A stretch of 51,322 bases of DNA from Penium margaritaceum. Lineage: Eukaryota > Streptophyta > Zygnematophyceae > Desmidiales > Peniaceae. The stretch covers positions 25,581 through 76,902 of the forward strand of contig SZWC01000086.1 of the NCBI GenBank assembly GCA_023375785.1, written 5' to 3'. The position numbers were made by a program, and so were the translations under genes. The notes below the pieces were generated by a model. The model was not told the origin of the DNA. It worked only from the letters and a program-made list of their open reading frames with translations, and searched no databases. Shown here one piece after another: positions 13,401-23,248 of this stretch (its first letter is position 1; each line of letters begins with the position of its first letter).

Positions 13401-15328
13401 TGAAAACTCATAACACGAGTCACAAATGGTCAGTGGGGGAAACCATGGGTTGGGAACACTAGTTATCAACTAGCAAGTCAAAATAGTTTCAACAAGAAGT
13501 GGCATGGTGTGGCTAGCGTGCACAGTGACCAACCAAAGGATGCATATGTCACTGACTATGAACGAAGAAGTCCAGTATGTGTGGTCAACATTGAGAACTC
13601 ATAACAGGAATCACAAATGGTGAGAGGAAGAGATAATGGTTTTGGAACCCTATGTATTGACTAGAAAGGACAAAGAACTTCAATACGTAGTGGCACGGTG
13701 TGGCTAATATGCACACCAAATAACCAAACTAGGCATATGTCACTGACCATGACCAGGGAATTTCAATATGGGTGGTCAACGTTGACCAACCATAACACGA
13801 GACAAAAACGGCCAGGGGAGGAAAAAATGAGATGGGAATATCAGATCTCAACGAGAAAGTACAACAGCCTTCAGTCAGGAGTAGCACGGCGTGGCAACCA
13901 TGCACAATGACCGACCAAAGTAGGCATACGTACTGCCTTTGAGCAAAGAAACTCGCTGTGTGTGATCAACATTGACAACTCATAATACGAGTCAACAGTT
14001 GTCAGAGGGGAAAACAATGGTTTGGGAACACCTAGTGTCAAATAGCAAGCACAAGGAGCTTCAATACGTTGTGGCATGGTGTGGATACCATGCACAATGA
14101 CCAACCAAAGAAGGCATATGTCACTGATCATGACCAAATAATGGCACTAAGTGTGGTAAACCTTGACAACTCATAACACGAGTCAGAGATGGTCAGGGTA
14201 GAATATAATGGTTTGTGAAAACTAGTTATCGACTAGCAAGTACAAATATCTTCAATATGTAGTGGCACACTGTGGCGACAATGGACTGTGACCAACCAAA
14301 GTATGCATATGTGACTGACCATTAACAAAGGATTTCACTTCATGTGGTCAACATTTACAACTCACAACACGGGTCACAGCTAGTCAGAGGGGGCTAGCAA
14401 TGGTTTGGAACACTTGCTGTCAACAAGAAAGCACAAAGACCTTCGATACGTAATGACATGGCGTGGTAACCATGTACAGTAACAAACCAAAGTAGGCATG
14501 TGTCACAAACCATGACCAAACAAATCTCACAGTGTGTGGTCAACGCTGAAAACTCATAACACGAGTCACAACTGGTCAGTGGGGGGAATCATGGGTTGGG
14601 AACACTAGTTATCAACTAGCAAGTAGAAGGATTTCAACAAGTAGTGGCACGGTGTGGCTAGCGTGCACAGTGTCCAACCAAAGGATGCATATGTCACTCA
14701 CTATGACTGAAGAAGTCCATTATGCGTGGTCAACATTGACAACTCATAACACGAGTCACAAATTATCAGAGGGAGAGACAATGGTTTGGGAACCCTATGT
14801 ATCGACTAGAAAGGACAAGGAACTTCAATACGCAATAGCACGGTGTGGCTAATATGGACACCAAACAACCAAACTAGGTATATGTCACTGACTATGACGA
14901 GAGAATTTCAATATGGGTGGTCAACGTTGACCAACCATAACACAAGTGAAAAACGGTCAGCGGATGAAACAATGCTATGGGAATATCGGTTCTCAACTAG
15001 CAAGTACAACGACCTTCAGTTAGTAGTAGGAGGGTGTGGCTACCATGCACAGAGACCGACCAATGTAGGCATATGTACTGCCTTTGACCAAAGAAATCTG
15101 TTGTGCATGATCATCATTGACAACTCATAATACGAGTCACAAATGGTCAGAAGGGGAAACAATGGTTTGGGAACACCAAGTATCAAAAAGCAAGCACAAG
15201 GAGCTACAATACGATGTGGCACGGTGTGGATACCATGCACGATGACCAACCAAAGTAGGCATATGTCACTGACCATGACCAAATAATGGCACTAAGTGTG
15301 GTAAACCCTGACAACTCATAACACGAGT
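7484..15328 (-). repeat. ~190-bp satellite array, reverse orientation (right arm, outer part hit by hAT)
   Basis: This is the same six-type satellite as on the left, read from the other strand. Orientation flips at about 7483, where a truncated B monomer (gtattgaa) is joined to reversed sequence (ccttgacaactcataac). The monomer at the join is a hybrid of reversed F and reversed D. The array runs without a gene to the hAT insertion. Monomers are diverged from one another but keep the hexamer order. The arm is longer than the left one, so the two arms are not perfectly matched in length. Confidence 0.93.
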
Positions 15329-15950
15329 ATCAAAGAAGGGTGCACGCAATGCCAGATTCGCAAGTCTTTTAGAAGACTCGGAATCTCGAATCAAATCCAT
15401 GTGTCAGACTTGGATTCGCGAATCGTTTGCAAAGAATCTCGAATCTGAGATTATCGAGTCTATATCATCAAGATTCACGAATCTTCAGTTGAAGTTTCAC
15501 GATTCCACTACTTTCACCATGTCAGTTCTATACATTCATTTTTTACACTGTTCGTTTACTGTTACATTTATTTGTGACATATCTAAGTGCCCAAAACATT
15601 TCATGTCATGACACAGAGCAACTGCAAAATGGAGTGGCCAGTCAGATTTCACAAAGGTTGCAATGTAATACAAATCTGGCACTAGACAACGGCAAAACAA
15701 GGAATGGACCATTTCATCTTTGTGCTCAGAAGGGTCAGATTAACCCTCTCATGGGGAGGGTCAGTTGACCCCTTCCCCCTATCCCACATGTCGTGCTGCT
15801 GTTCACGACAGATTGCAACATGGCAAGCGGCATTGTCATGGGCTCAAGTTAGCATGTCAAGAGTCAACCATCAGCCTGTAAGAGGCAGGCCTACAGTCTG
15901 CCTACACACTGCCTACACTAATCATGGCATTTCGACGACGTCTTTGTCAT
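15329..15950. other. hAT left terminal and subterminal region
   Basis: This is non-coding sequence between the transposon end and the transposase stop. The outer 160 bp hold repeated, partly palindromic gattcgcgaatc-like motifs: cagattcgcaagtc near 15352, ggattcgcgaatcg near 15412, aatctcgaatctgag near 15436, and agattcacgaatct at 15471-15484. Related motifs lie at the other end of the element. Subterminal motif clusters are typical transposase binding sites in hAT elements. The rest (15490-15950) holds nothing else I recognise. Confidence 0.65.
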
Positions 15951-16644
15951 CTAGAGATAGGCCATTGGCCATGTTCTCCAGGCCTGCTGCTTCATTGTCT
16001 TCGCCGAGGTCGTCATCGCCGTCTTCGTCAACATGGTCGGCCTCCAAGCTGCCGCTATCGTCCTCTCCCTCCTTGTCACTGCTGCTACACCGGCTGCGAC
16101 CTTCTCAGCTTTGCGCCTCGATGCCCTGCGCCTCGCCTTCTCCTTTGCTTCCTCCTCTTGCAATTCAACAGCAACACTGCCATTCGGAGCAACAGGAAAG
16201 TCTTTTAGTTGAGGGTCATCAATCCACATTTTCAGCATTAAGACATCCTGGACAGTCATGTCACTCAGAGATTGCCTGTAGTCAGTCACCACATGACCCC
16301 CCAGGCTGAACATTCTCTCATAGGGGGTGCTGGTTGCAGGAACAGCAAAGACATCGAGCACCACATGAGCAAACGTGGGATACTTCACCACATTGTCCCG
16401 GATGTAGTGGAGTACGTTCGTCCGACGTCCAACCCTAGCCTCCTTTTTCCACTCTTCCACCTCCTACTCAAGCGAGTGTGGCTCGACCACCTCCTGCTGA
16501 GCAGGAGGCTCTTCAAACAGTTCATCCATGGGGTCAGCCAAGGCGGCTTGCACCATGGACTTCTTTGTAGCACGCTGTGGTTGCTGTCGTCCACGCCTTC
16601 CTCCTCCAGTTGCTACAGCTGCAGCAACAGCTGAACTACCAGCC

Positions 16645-16767
16645 GCCACAGATGTTGTGCCACCCGCCACAACTGCACTACCACCGGCCACAAATGCACC
16701 GCTAGCCACCACAGTCGCACCGGCACCTGCCACATGTGCACTGCTAGCCACCAAATTGGCACCATCT
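16645..16767. repeat. In-frame 21-bp repeat coding an Ala/Val/Gly linker in the hAT gene
   Basis: Five to six imperfect 21-bp units lie in tandem (gccacaactgcactaccaccg, gccacaaatgcaccgctagcc, and so on, beginning 16645, 16666, 16687, 16708, 16729 and 16750). Read on the minus strand they give a seven-residue Ala/Val/Gly-rich repeat between the DPRFR region and the dimerisation domain. The unit length equals that of the minisatellite at the left end of the window, but the sequence is different. Confidence 0.75.
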
Positions 16768-17045
16768 GTTGCCTGGTCAGCATTGCCAAGGGAGGCTGCT
16801 GCAGCTGCATCCTGCTCTGCTTGCCTTGTGGCTTTGCGCTCTGCTGCTGCTGCCGCTTCCTCCCGGCTCCTCACCACACAAGCATGGTAGGGTCGCATAT
16901 GCTCTACAACTTTCAGCTCCAGGTCAACTGGGTTCATGATGCTGAGGAGCTTGAACACGCGGACGAAGAAGCGGCAGCGAAAACGAGGGTCGATGGCTGT
17001 TGCCACGACATGACGGATGGTCAGGTTCTTCACATACTTCTCGAC

Positions 17046-17244
17046 CTACACATTACACTCACGCACACAGCCACACCATCAATTGCACATTGCACATTGT
17101 ACATTGAACATTCATTTGAAGTTGCACATTGCAGATCAATTTCAAGCTGCACATTGCAGACTACACATTACACATTGCACATCCATCTCACATTGCAGAC
17201 TGCACATTGCACATTGCACATTGCACATTGCACATCAATCTCAC
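17046..17244 (-). other. Putative GT-AG intron of the hAT transposase, filled with a minisatellite
   Basis: On the minus strand exon 1 ends ...caggagaag and is followed by gtgagattg. The other end reads ...taatgtgtag followed by gtcgagaag. Removing 199 bp joins the two halves in phase (…VQEK / VEKYVKNLT…), and the downstream half starts just before the conserved DPRFR region. This makes a spliced intron much more likely than a random break. Most of the intron is a short tandem repeat. Confidence 0.72.
17072..17240. repeat. Short tandem repeat, ~7-bp unit (cacattg)
   Basis: A degenerate array of cacattg units, perfect in places (four or more in a row around 17202-17232) and interspersed with variants such as cagatcaatttc and cagactacacatta. 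It lies entirely within the proposed intron of the hAT gene and produces apparent open frames rich in H, C, T and L that are not genes. Confidence 0.85.
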
Positions 17245-18753
17245 CTTCTCCTGGACTTCTCCATGTCCTGGCTTCAACTCAAGCAGGAGCCTGTCAGCTG
17301 GGTCAACATCTGAATGCTTCCTGCCTTTCTTCCCTACGGCTGCAGCCTTCACCTGCCACTGGTGCACCTTTGCAATGATCACACTGAAGAAGGGAATGAC
17401 CAGGGAGAGGGTCGGATAGTTCTGGCCACTGATGTCATCTGTGAAACCCGTAAAGGGCTTCAAGATGGCAGTGACGAGAGCCAGCAGCTCCCATCCGTTG
17501 CCGCTCAGTTTGAACTCTGGTGCCTTTCGCATCAGCCATTAATCAAGCACATCCTTCAAGTGCACCACTCTGGTGCACATGTTCAGTGTGGAGTTCCACT
17601 TGGTCGGAGTGTCCTAGCGAAGGTGTAGGTACTGCACACCTGTAGAAGCAGCAGTAGCCTCAAGTGACTCTTCCCTCTTTACACTCCGTGTGACAAATGT
17701 CACAATGTCATGTGCAGTGTGGAGGTGTTCCTTCACAACCTCCTGCCCAATGAGGTGGTTGACGGCCAGGTTCATGGAGTGGCCCATGCACCGGATATGG
17801 CCCTCCTTCTTCAACTTGTCGTTGTGCACACTGAGAAAGGAATCAACCCTGCTGTCATTGACACTGTCATTGTCGACTGTGAGACAGTAAATCTTATCTC
17901 ACAGTCCCCAATCCTTCAGGGCTGCTAAGAAGAGTCCGTAAACTTTCGCAGTAGTGGTAGAGACGGACACAGATGGGAATGCAACTGCAATGCTCTGCAT
18001 CTCATAGACAAAAGTCCGGTGTGCAGTGATGCCAAGATATTTCACGTTGGCATCACTCTGCCATCCCTCTGTTGTGAAAGAGACACCAGACTCCACTTCA
18101 GCCAGAATTTTCTGTAGCTTCTTCCTGAAAGCCGCGCCCCCAAGCCTGATCAAACGCGCCAAAATTGTCCAGCCTTGCAGACTGGCAAGAGGGTTACGGT
18201 GCAGAAAACTCTGACACAGCCATCCAGATTCAATGGACAAAAATGAGTGGTTTTTTTCCACCACGTGCTTCCACGCAGGGGAGTGAAAATACTTCTTGTT
18301 AAATACAATACCCACGCCTGCACAGGCACGTGCAAGGACATCGTTGAAGCCATCCACCACTTGCGCTGTTGACGTTGCCGCGGCCGTAGTGTTTGACAGG
18401 TTCTGGGTGGTCTCCGCGGTCTTCAGCTCCTTCCACCTAGCAAGGTGAGCCACCTTGAGGTGCTTCCACATGCCAGAGGTCGTGCTCTGGTTGATGGCAT
18501 GTGTGCCTTTCTTCCCTCCTCGGTGTGGGCAGATGGTGCATCGCGCTCTGGGCTCCCCCTTGATGACGCGGTACTCAAATACTGTCCATATGACACTCCG
18601 CTTACGCTTCTTAAGGTATTCTTTTGCCGCAGCTCTAGTGCCAGCATCTACGGCAGAGGCAACGGGGACAGGGAGACAAAATGCTGGCTTACTCGGTGCC
18701 TGGGAGGCGGCGGGCGTTGGGGAGATCTGAGAGGCAGCTGCCTGCGAAGCCAT

Positions 18754-19132
18754 GGTGATGGGTGACGGCGTGACTAATACTATGCAACCTACACAATAGA
18801 CATTGGACCGACTAAGTGACGACCGCGACGGTCTGGGAGGTGCGAGGGCAAGAGACGACGCGTGCGAGCACGAAGCCGCGAGGTGGCCAGCCAAGAGGCC
18901 GCGTGCTGCATGCGTGACTAATGGACTCAGACCCCTTTCTTTCCGATGTTCAGGTGCAGTATTGAACACGCCGGTCTCAGGGCTTTTTTTTGGCCCCCCC
19001 CCCCCCCGCCCAAGAAGTCCAGATTCGCGAATCTCGGTCAAGTCTTTCACCCATATTTGGATTCGCAAATCCATGACAGAATTTGGATGCGCAAACCTTA
19101 CTCGCGAATCCAACGTTTTGGTGCACACTCTT
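18754..19132. other. hAT right terminal region: promoter side, subterminal motifs and C tract
   Basis: The region lies upstream of the transposase ATG. The outer part repeats the subterminal motif: agattcgcgaatct at 19021-19034, tttggattcgcaaatcc at 19056-19072, and ctcgcgaatcc near 19101. A run of 14 C lies at 18994-19007. The transposase frame stays open upstream to 19128, but that part overlaps the terminal repeat and is unlikely to be translated. The region should hold the transposase promoter; I see no clear TATA box. Confidence 0.6.
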
Positions 19133-19885
19133 AGTCACAAATGGTCAGGGTGGAAGATAATGATTTGTGAATACTAGTTATTGACTAGCAAGTACAAATA
19201 CCTTCAATATGTAGAGGCACAGTGTGGCTACAATGCACAGAGACCAACCAAAATATGCATATGTCACTGACCATGAACAAAGAATTTCACTTCATGTGGT
19301 CAGCGTTGACAACTCACAACACGAGTCACTGATAGTCAGAGGGGGTAACAATGGTTTGGGAATACTAGCTATCAACTAGAAAGCACGAAGACCTTCAATC
19401 AAAGTGACACCGCGTGGTAAGCACGTACAGTGACAAACCAAAATAGGCATATGTCACTAACCATGACCAAAGAATGAAAATAAGGGTGGTCAACGTTCAC
19501 AACCCATAACATGAGTCACAAATGGTCAGATGGAGAAAACATGGTTGCAAAACACTGTGTATATTCTAGCAAGTACAAATATTATTCGTATGTCTTGGCA
19601 CGGTATGGCTACCGCGCACAATGACCTATCCAAGTAGGCATTCATCACTACTCATGACCAAAGAAGTTTGGTGTGTGTGGTCAACGTTCACAACTCATAA
19701 TACAAGTCAAAAATGGGCAGAGGGAGAAACAATGGTTTGGGAATACTCGGTATCGACTAGCAAGTACAAAGACCTTCGATAAGTGGTGGCATGGTGTGGC
19801 TACCATGCACAATGACCAACCAAAGTAGGCTTGTGTCACTGAATATCATAAAAAGAGTTTCACTGTGTGTAGTCAACTTTTCTTC
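19133..19885 (-). repeat. ~190-bp satellite, reverse orientation (outer end of right arm)
   Basis: About four monomers lie between the hAT insertion and the right end repeat. Read on the minus strand they match the first four monomers of the left arm in the same order, including atypical ones such as the monomer with cctacttggataggt (compare 2086-2102). This collinearity shows that the inverted repeat extends beyond the 225-bp ends. Confidence 0.9.
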
Positions 19886-20111
19886 TTACGGTTGGTCAAT
19901 CCGAGCAATGGTTGAGAGGTTATTCAAGCTCAATGTTACAAAATTTGAAATTCCGTCTGCGTCAATAGTTTTATGATTAAACTAACTTTGTTATCATTCA
20001 TACTTTTGAAAACTACCCTCTAATCTTACACCCCTTTATATTATGCCCTTTATCCATAGGAACCCTTATAATGTCATTCGGACATCATATGAACACCACA
20101 TCCGCTGGCTT
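19886..20111 (-). repeat. Right arm of the 225-bp inverted repeat
   Basis: Reverse complement of 1615-1839 with scattered substitutions and small indels. It closes the satellite element on the right. Similarity stops at tggctt (20106-20111). That junction coincides with the A-box-like start of a tRNA-related sequence, so the element end and a SINE-like unit abut or overlap. Confidence 0.88.
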
Positions 20112-20170
20112 AGTGCTTATAGAGTTAGATTATGGGGCGGTAGGTCTTGGGTTTGAATCATCGTACGCGT
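20100..20170 (+). other. tRNA-like (SINE-type) RNA polymerase III promoter, tentative
   Basis: The sequence tggcttagtgc at about 20106 resembles a tRNA A box, and gggtttgaatca at about 20149 resembles a B box, with spacing close to that in tRNA genes. No full cloverleaf can be drawn by eye, so a tRNA-derived SINE head is more likely than a tRNA gene. The body that would follow (20171-20251) runs into a poly-G tract and a gap, so a SINE tail cannot be checked. Confidence 0.4.
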
Positions 20171-20267
20171 AATATAGAATAGGCTCGCCACCTGGGGGGA
20201 GGGGCGGCCGTGTTCCGATACCTCAACTCTACCTTCGAGCCTAAGCCGTATGGGGGGGGGGGGGGGG
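20171..20267. other. Single-copy stretch ending in a 16-G run
   Basis: This short sequence belongs to neither the satellite nor the transposons. It contains ctggggggaggggcggcc and ends in 16 consecutive G (20252-20267) directly at the assembly gap. I see no gene in it. Confidence 0.7.
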
Positions 20268-20482
20268 NNNNNNNNNNNNNNNNNNNNNNNNNNNNNNNNN
20301 NNNNNNNNNNNNNNNNNNNNNNNNNNNNNNNNNNNNNNNNNNNNNNNNNNNNNNNNNNNNNNNNNNNNNNNNNNNNNNNNNNNNNNNNNNNNNNNNNNNN
20401 NNNNNNNNNNNNNNNNNNNNNNNNNNNNNNNNNNNNNNNNNNNNNNNNNNNNNNNNNNNNNNNNNNNNNNNNNNNNNNNNNN
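20268..20482. other. Assembly gap (215 N)
   Basis: All bases are N. The left edge is a poly-G run and the right edge is in the middle of a reversed satellite monomer. Open frames drawn across the gap are meaningless. Confidence 0.99.
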
Positions 20483-21845
20483 CAGCCAGATTAGGCATGT
20501 GCCACTTACCATGACAAAAAAAATGTACTATGTGTGATCAACGTTCACAACCCATAATATGTCACGAATTGTCACGAATTGTCAGAGGGGGGAACAATGG
20601 GTTGGGAATACTAGATACTAACTAGCAAGTGCAATGACCATCAGTCAATAGTAGCATGGTGTGGCTACCATGCACAATGACCAACCAAACTAGGCATGTG
20701 TACTGCCTTTGACCAAAGAAACTCTGTGTGTGGTCAATGTTAACAACTCATAATACAAGTTACAATTGGTCAGCGGGGTAAACAATGGTTTGGGAGCACC
20801 AAGTATCAACTAGCAAGCACTAGGAGCTGTAATACATTTTGGCACTGTGTGGATATCATGCACAATGACCAACCAACGTAGGCATATGTCACTGACCATG
20901 ACCAAATAATGTCACCATGTGTGGTACAATTTGACAACTCATAACACGAGTCACAACTGGTCAGAGTGTAAGATAATGGTTTCTCAATACTACTTAACGG
21001 CTAGAAAGTACAAATACATTCAATATGTAGTGGCAGAGGGTGGCTACAATGCAAAGTGACCAACCAAAGTATGCATATGTCACTGACCATGAACAAAGAA
21101 TTTCACTTCTTGTGGTCAATGTTGACAACTCACAACACGAGTCATAGATATTCAGAAGGGGCAACAATGGTTTGGGAACACTATCTATCAACAAGAAAGC
21201 ACAAAGACCTTCGATACATAGTGACACGACGTGGTAACCATGTACACTGATAAACCAAAGTAGGCTTATGTCACTAACCATGACCAAATGTTTCAGAGTG
21301 TGTGGTCAACGTTGAAAACGTAAAACACGAGTCACAAATGGTCAGGGGGGAAACAATGGGTTGAGAACACTAGTTATCAACAAGCAAGTAGAAAGGTTTT
21401 CAACAAGTAGTGGCATGGTGTGGCTAACCTGCACAGTGACGAACTAAAGGATGCATATGTCACTGACTATGACCGAAGAAGTCCACTATGTGTGGTCAAC
21501 ATTGAAAACTCATAACACGAGTCACAAATGGTCAGAGGGAGAGACAATGATTTGGAAACCCTATGTGTCGACTAGAAAGGACAAAGAACTTCAATACGTA
21601 GTGGAACGATGTGGCTACTATGCACACCAAACAACCAAACTAGGCATATGTCACCGACCATGATGAAATAGTTTAAATATGGGTGGTCAACATTCACCAA
21701 CCATAACACGGGTCACAAAGGGTTAGAGGGGGAAACAATGGTCTGTGAATATCAGTTTTCACCTAGCAAGAATAGTGAACTTCAATCAGTGTAAGCACGG
21801 TGTGGGTAGCATGCACAATGACCAACCAAAGTAGGCATATGTACT
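20483..21845 (-). repeat. ~190-bp satellite array, reverse orientation
   Basis: About seven monomers of the same satellite lie between the gap and the retroelement. The array is broken off in the middle of a monomer at ...aggcatatgtact (21845), where an LTR begins. The five bases gtact (21841-21845) would be the left target-site duplication of the LTR element, but no right partner can be found. Confidence 0.92.
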
Positions 21846-23248
21846 TGTCAGGCGAGGATCCACCGCATCTACGCTGAGGAAAAGATATATCCGCGAGGGA
21901 GAAATCACCGCCATCCACAGATCCGCGGAACAAAGGTTCCGCGCCCAGTGACCCGCGGAGGAGGATAACAGGAGAACCATGGAGTGTCGGAGAATGCGCA
22001 AGGCATGCTGGCTCCCGCCATAGAATTGCGGTAGAGCGTGGGGTGGCGCGGAATCCGGAAGCAATCGAGAAGAGGCGGGAAACGTTGCCGCCAGGAGGCA
22101 AAAATGGCCACGGAAGAACAAGAAAGGGAGGAAGAGTAGGATGAGAATCCGCGGTGAGAATGGAACATGGGTCGAGCCGCGGAAAAGCTGAAGCGGCGGA
22201 CGTGCAATGATGCACGACAGCAGGACCAGACGTCAAAGGGAAGCTCGACCAATGAGAACTCAAGATGGGCAGCGATAATCAAGCAGGAGGACCGGGAGGA
22301 CACACCGCGCAAAGACAAAGATTCAAGGAAGAACACAAGACCACGAGCGTTCAAGCCGCGGAATAGAGGAAGATGTAGTGGCAGAACAAGGAAATATAGT
22401 AGTGAAGAGTGTGTGTGTATGTGTCAAGGACGATACCCGCGGCGCGTGTAGCGCGCCGCGCGGAGTCCGAAATAAGGGAAGGAGTGAAGGGAGGTGTCTG
22501 AGAGAGGTAGTTTTGGTGGATACAAAGTAGTAGTGTAGCGGAGGGACTAGTCGAAGCTGGCTGATGACCAAACTTGCCTCCCCTTTGTCTGACCTCTTGT
22601 GACTTGAGCTAATGATGGTCTATTTCCCACTCATGAGCTTAACAGTCATTCTGTCTCATCAATCCGCGCGAGTGCTGGTCTTGGTTCACACCCACGGTTC
22701 ACCCTCTAAGATCCGCGCCAGTTGAGGAACTTGCTACCGTGCTCTGCGCGGAGCTATTCGGCAGAGAACCAATTCCTATCCTCTAGGTGCGCGCGGAACA
22801 TACTGCTCAATCCACCCTTCATGCGAGCAACCCAAGATACCGCTGAGTGCTGTCGTCACCAGGGAGCACGAGTCGGGCAAGGAGTGCTGTCGGCGACTCC
22901 GCGGCCTTGCACACAACCGCGGAATGGGGTTCCGCAGGCAAAGGAGTCAGAGGCCATGAGGTGGCGGACTATCGTGCTCGCAAGGAGGGAGCTGCGAAGA
23001 ACTGCCTATGACTGAGGCCCAGAAGGTGCGAAGCATCCGCGGAAGTCCAGGAGAGGTAGCGGATGAGTGACCAACAGAATCGCGGAACGGCAAAATCGCG
23101 GAGCAGAATCAAACGCGGAGTTCAGAAAGCGCGGAAGCTGCATTGTGCGCGACGAATTTGGGGGTATCAGTGTCATGGTATGGTGATCGTGGACAGTTCC
23201 TTCCACTTTTGCCAGCAGAACTAGACGAGCCTTCAGATTCAGTCATAC
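21846..23248 (+). repeat. LTR plus leader, copy 1
   Basis: The start is fixed by the TG of tgtcaggcg and by the matching start at 26315. The 3' end of the LTR cannot be set by comparison because both copies are followed by the same leader and gag. The sequence tttgggggtatcagtg at about 23157 is a weak primer-binding-site candidate near the expected LTR end. The TATA-like site of copy 2 is tacaaag here (22521). The region is full of ccgcgg palindromes. Several open frames on both strands here are not genes. Confidence 0.7.

Larger units (their letters stand above)
15951..18753 (-). pseudogene. hAT transposase, one intron, inactivated by stops
   Basis: The frame starts at an ATG at 18753 in a good context (accatgg). 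It reads through exon 1 (18753-17245) and exon 2 (17045-15951) in one phase, about 867 codons. In order: a low-complexity start; a BED-type zinc finger (CTIC, then a pair of His around HLKVAH, near residues 65-110); the hAT core with VDNDS and later PTKWNST; VATAIDPRFR at the start of exon 2; and the C-terminal dimerisation domain (YPTFAHVVLDVFAVPATSTP, then YERMFSLGG). In-frame stops are TGA 17899-17901, TAG 17614-17616, TAA 17539-17541 and TAG 16464-16466. All fit C-to-T changes of CGA, CAG or CAA. The protein would bind element ends and cut and paste the DNA. Confidence 0.88.
15329..19132 (-). mobile_element. hAT-superfamily DNA transposon inserted in the satellite
   Basis: A non-satellite block splits one satellite monomer: the satellite reads cacgagt up to 15328 and resumes with agtcacaaatgg at 19133. 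The ends are imperfect inverted repeats. Left is aaagaagggtgcacgcaatg, and right, read outward to inward, is aagagtgtgcaccaaaacg. Both are followed by gattcgc-aagt or gattcgcgagt. Inside is a minus-strand transposase with BED finger and hAT dimerisation domain. The usual 8-bp target duplication is not seen; only AGT is shared at the two edges. The element is dead: its gene has at least four in-frame stops. Confidence 0.85.

Noticed and set aside
1811..15282. Many 60-100 codon frames with recurring peptides such as ICDSYYELSTLTTH or MHMSLTMTEEVHYVWSTL
   Set aside because: They are translations of the ~190-bp satellite on either strand, recur with its period and have no independent coding signal. 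The same applies at 20994-21663 and 36657-51080.
1840..15328. Possible CRISPR array because of regular repeats
   Set aside because: Monomers are ~190 bp and contiguous, without unique spacers, and the context is eukaryotic.
15704..17890. Plus-strand frames through the hAT element (for example 15704-16309, 16734-17378)
   Set aside because: They are antisense shadows of the transposase, which has the BED, DPRFR and dimerisation motifs on the minus strand.
20106..20165. Functional tRNA gene
   Set aside because: A- and B-box-like strings are present but no acceptor or anticodon stems could be paired convincingly.
21763..22571. Minus-strand frames across the LTR
   Set aside because: One runs from satellite into the LTR and none has a recognisable domain; GC-rich LTR sequence gives chance open frames.
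23157..23175. tttgggggtatcagtg as a tRNA primer-binding site
   Set aside because: It only loosely resembles the initiator-Met site (extra G residues), and the LTR end cannot be confirmed, so it is mentioned but not listed as a feature.
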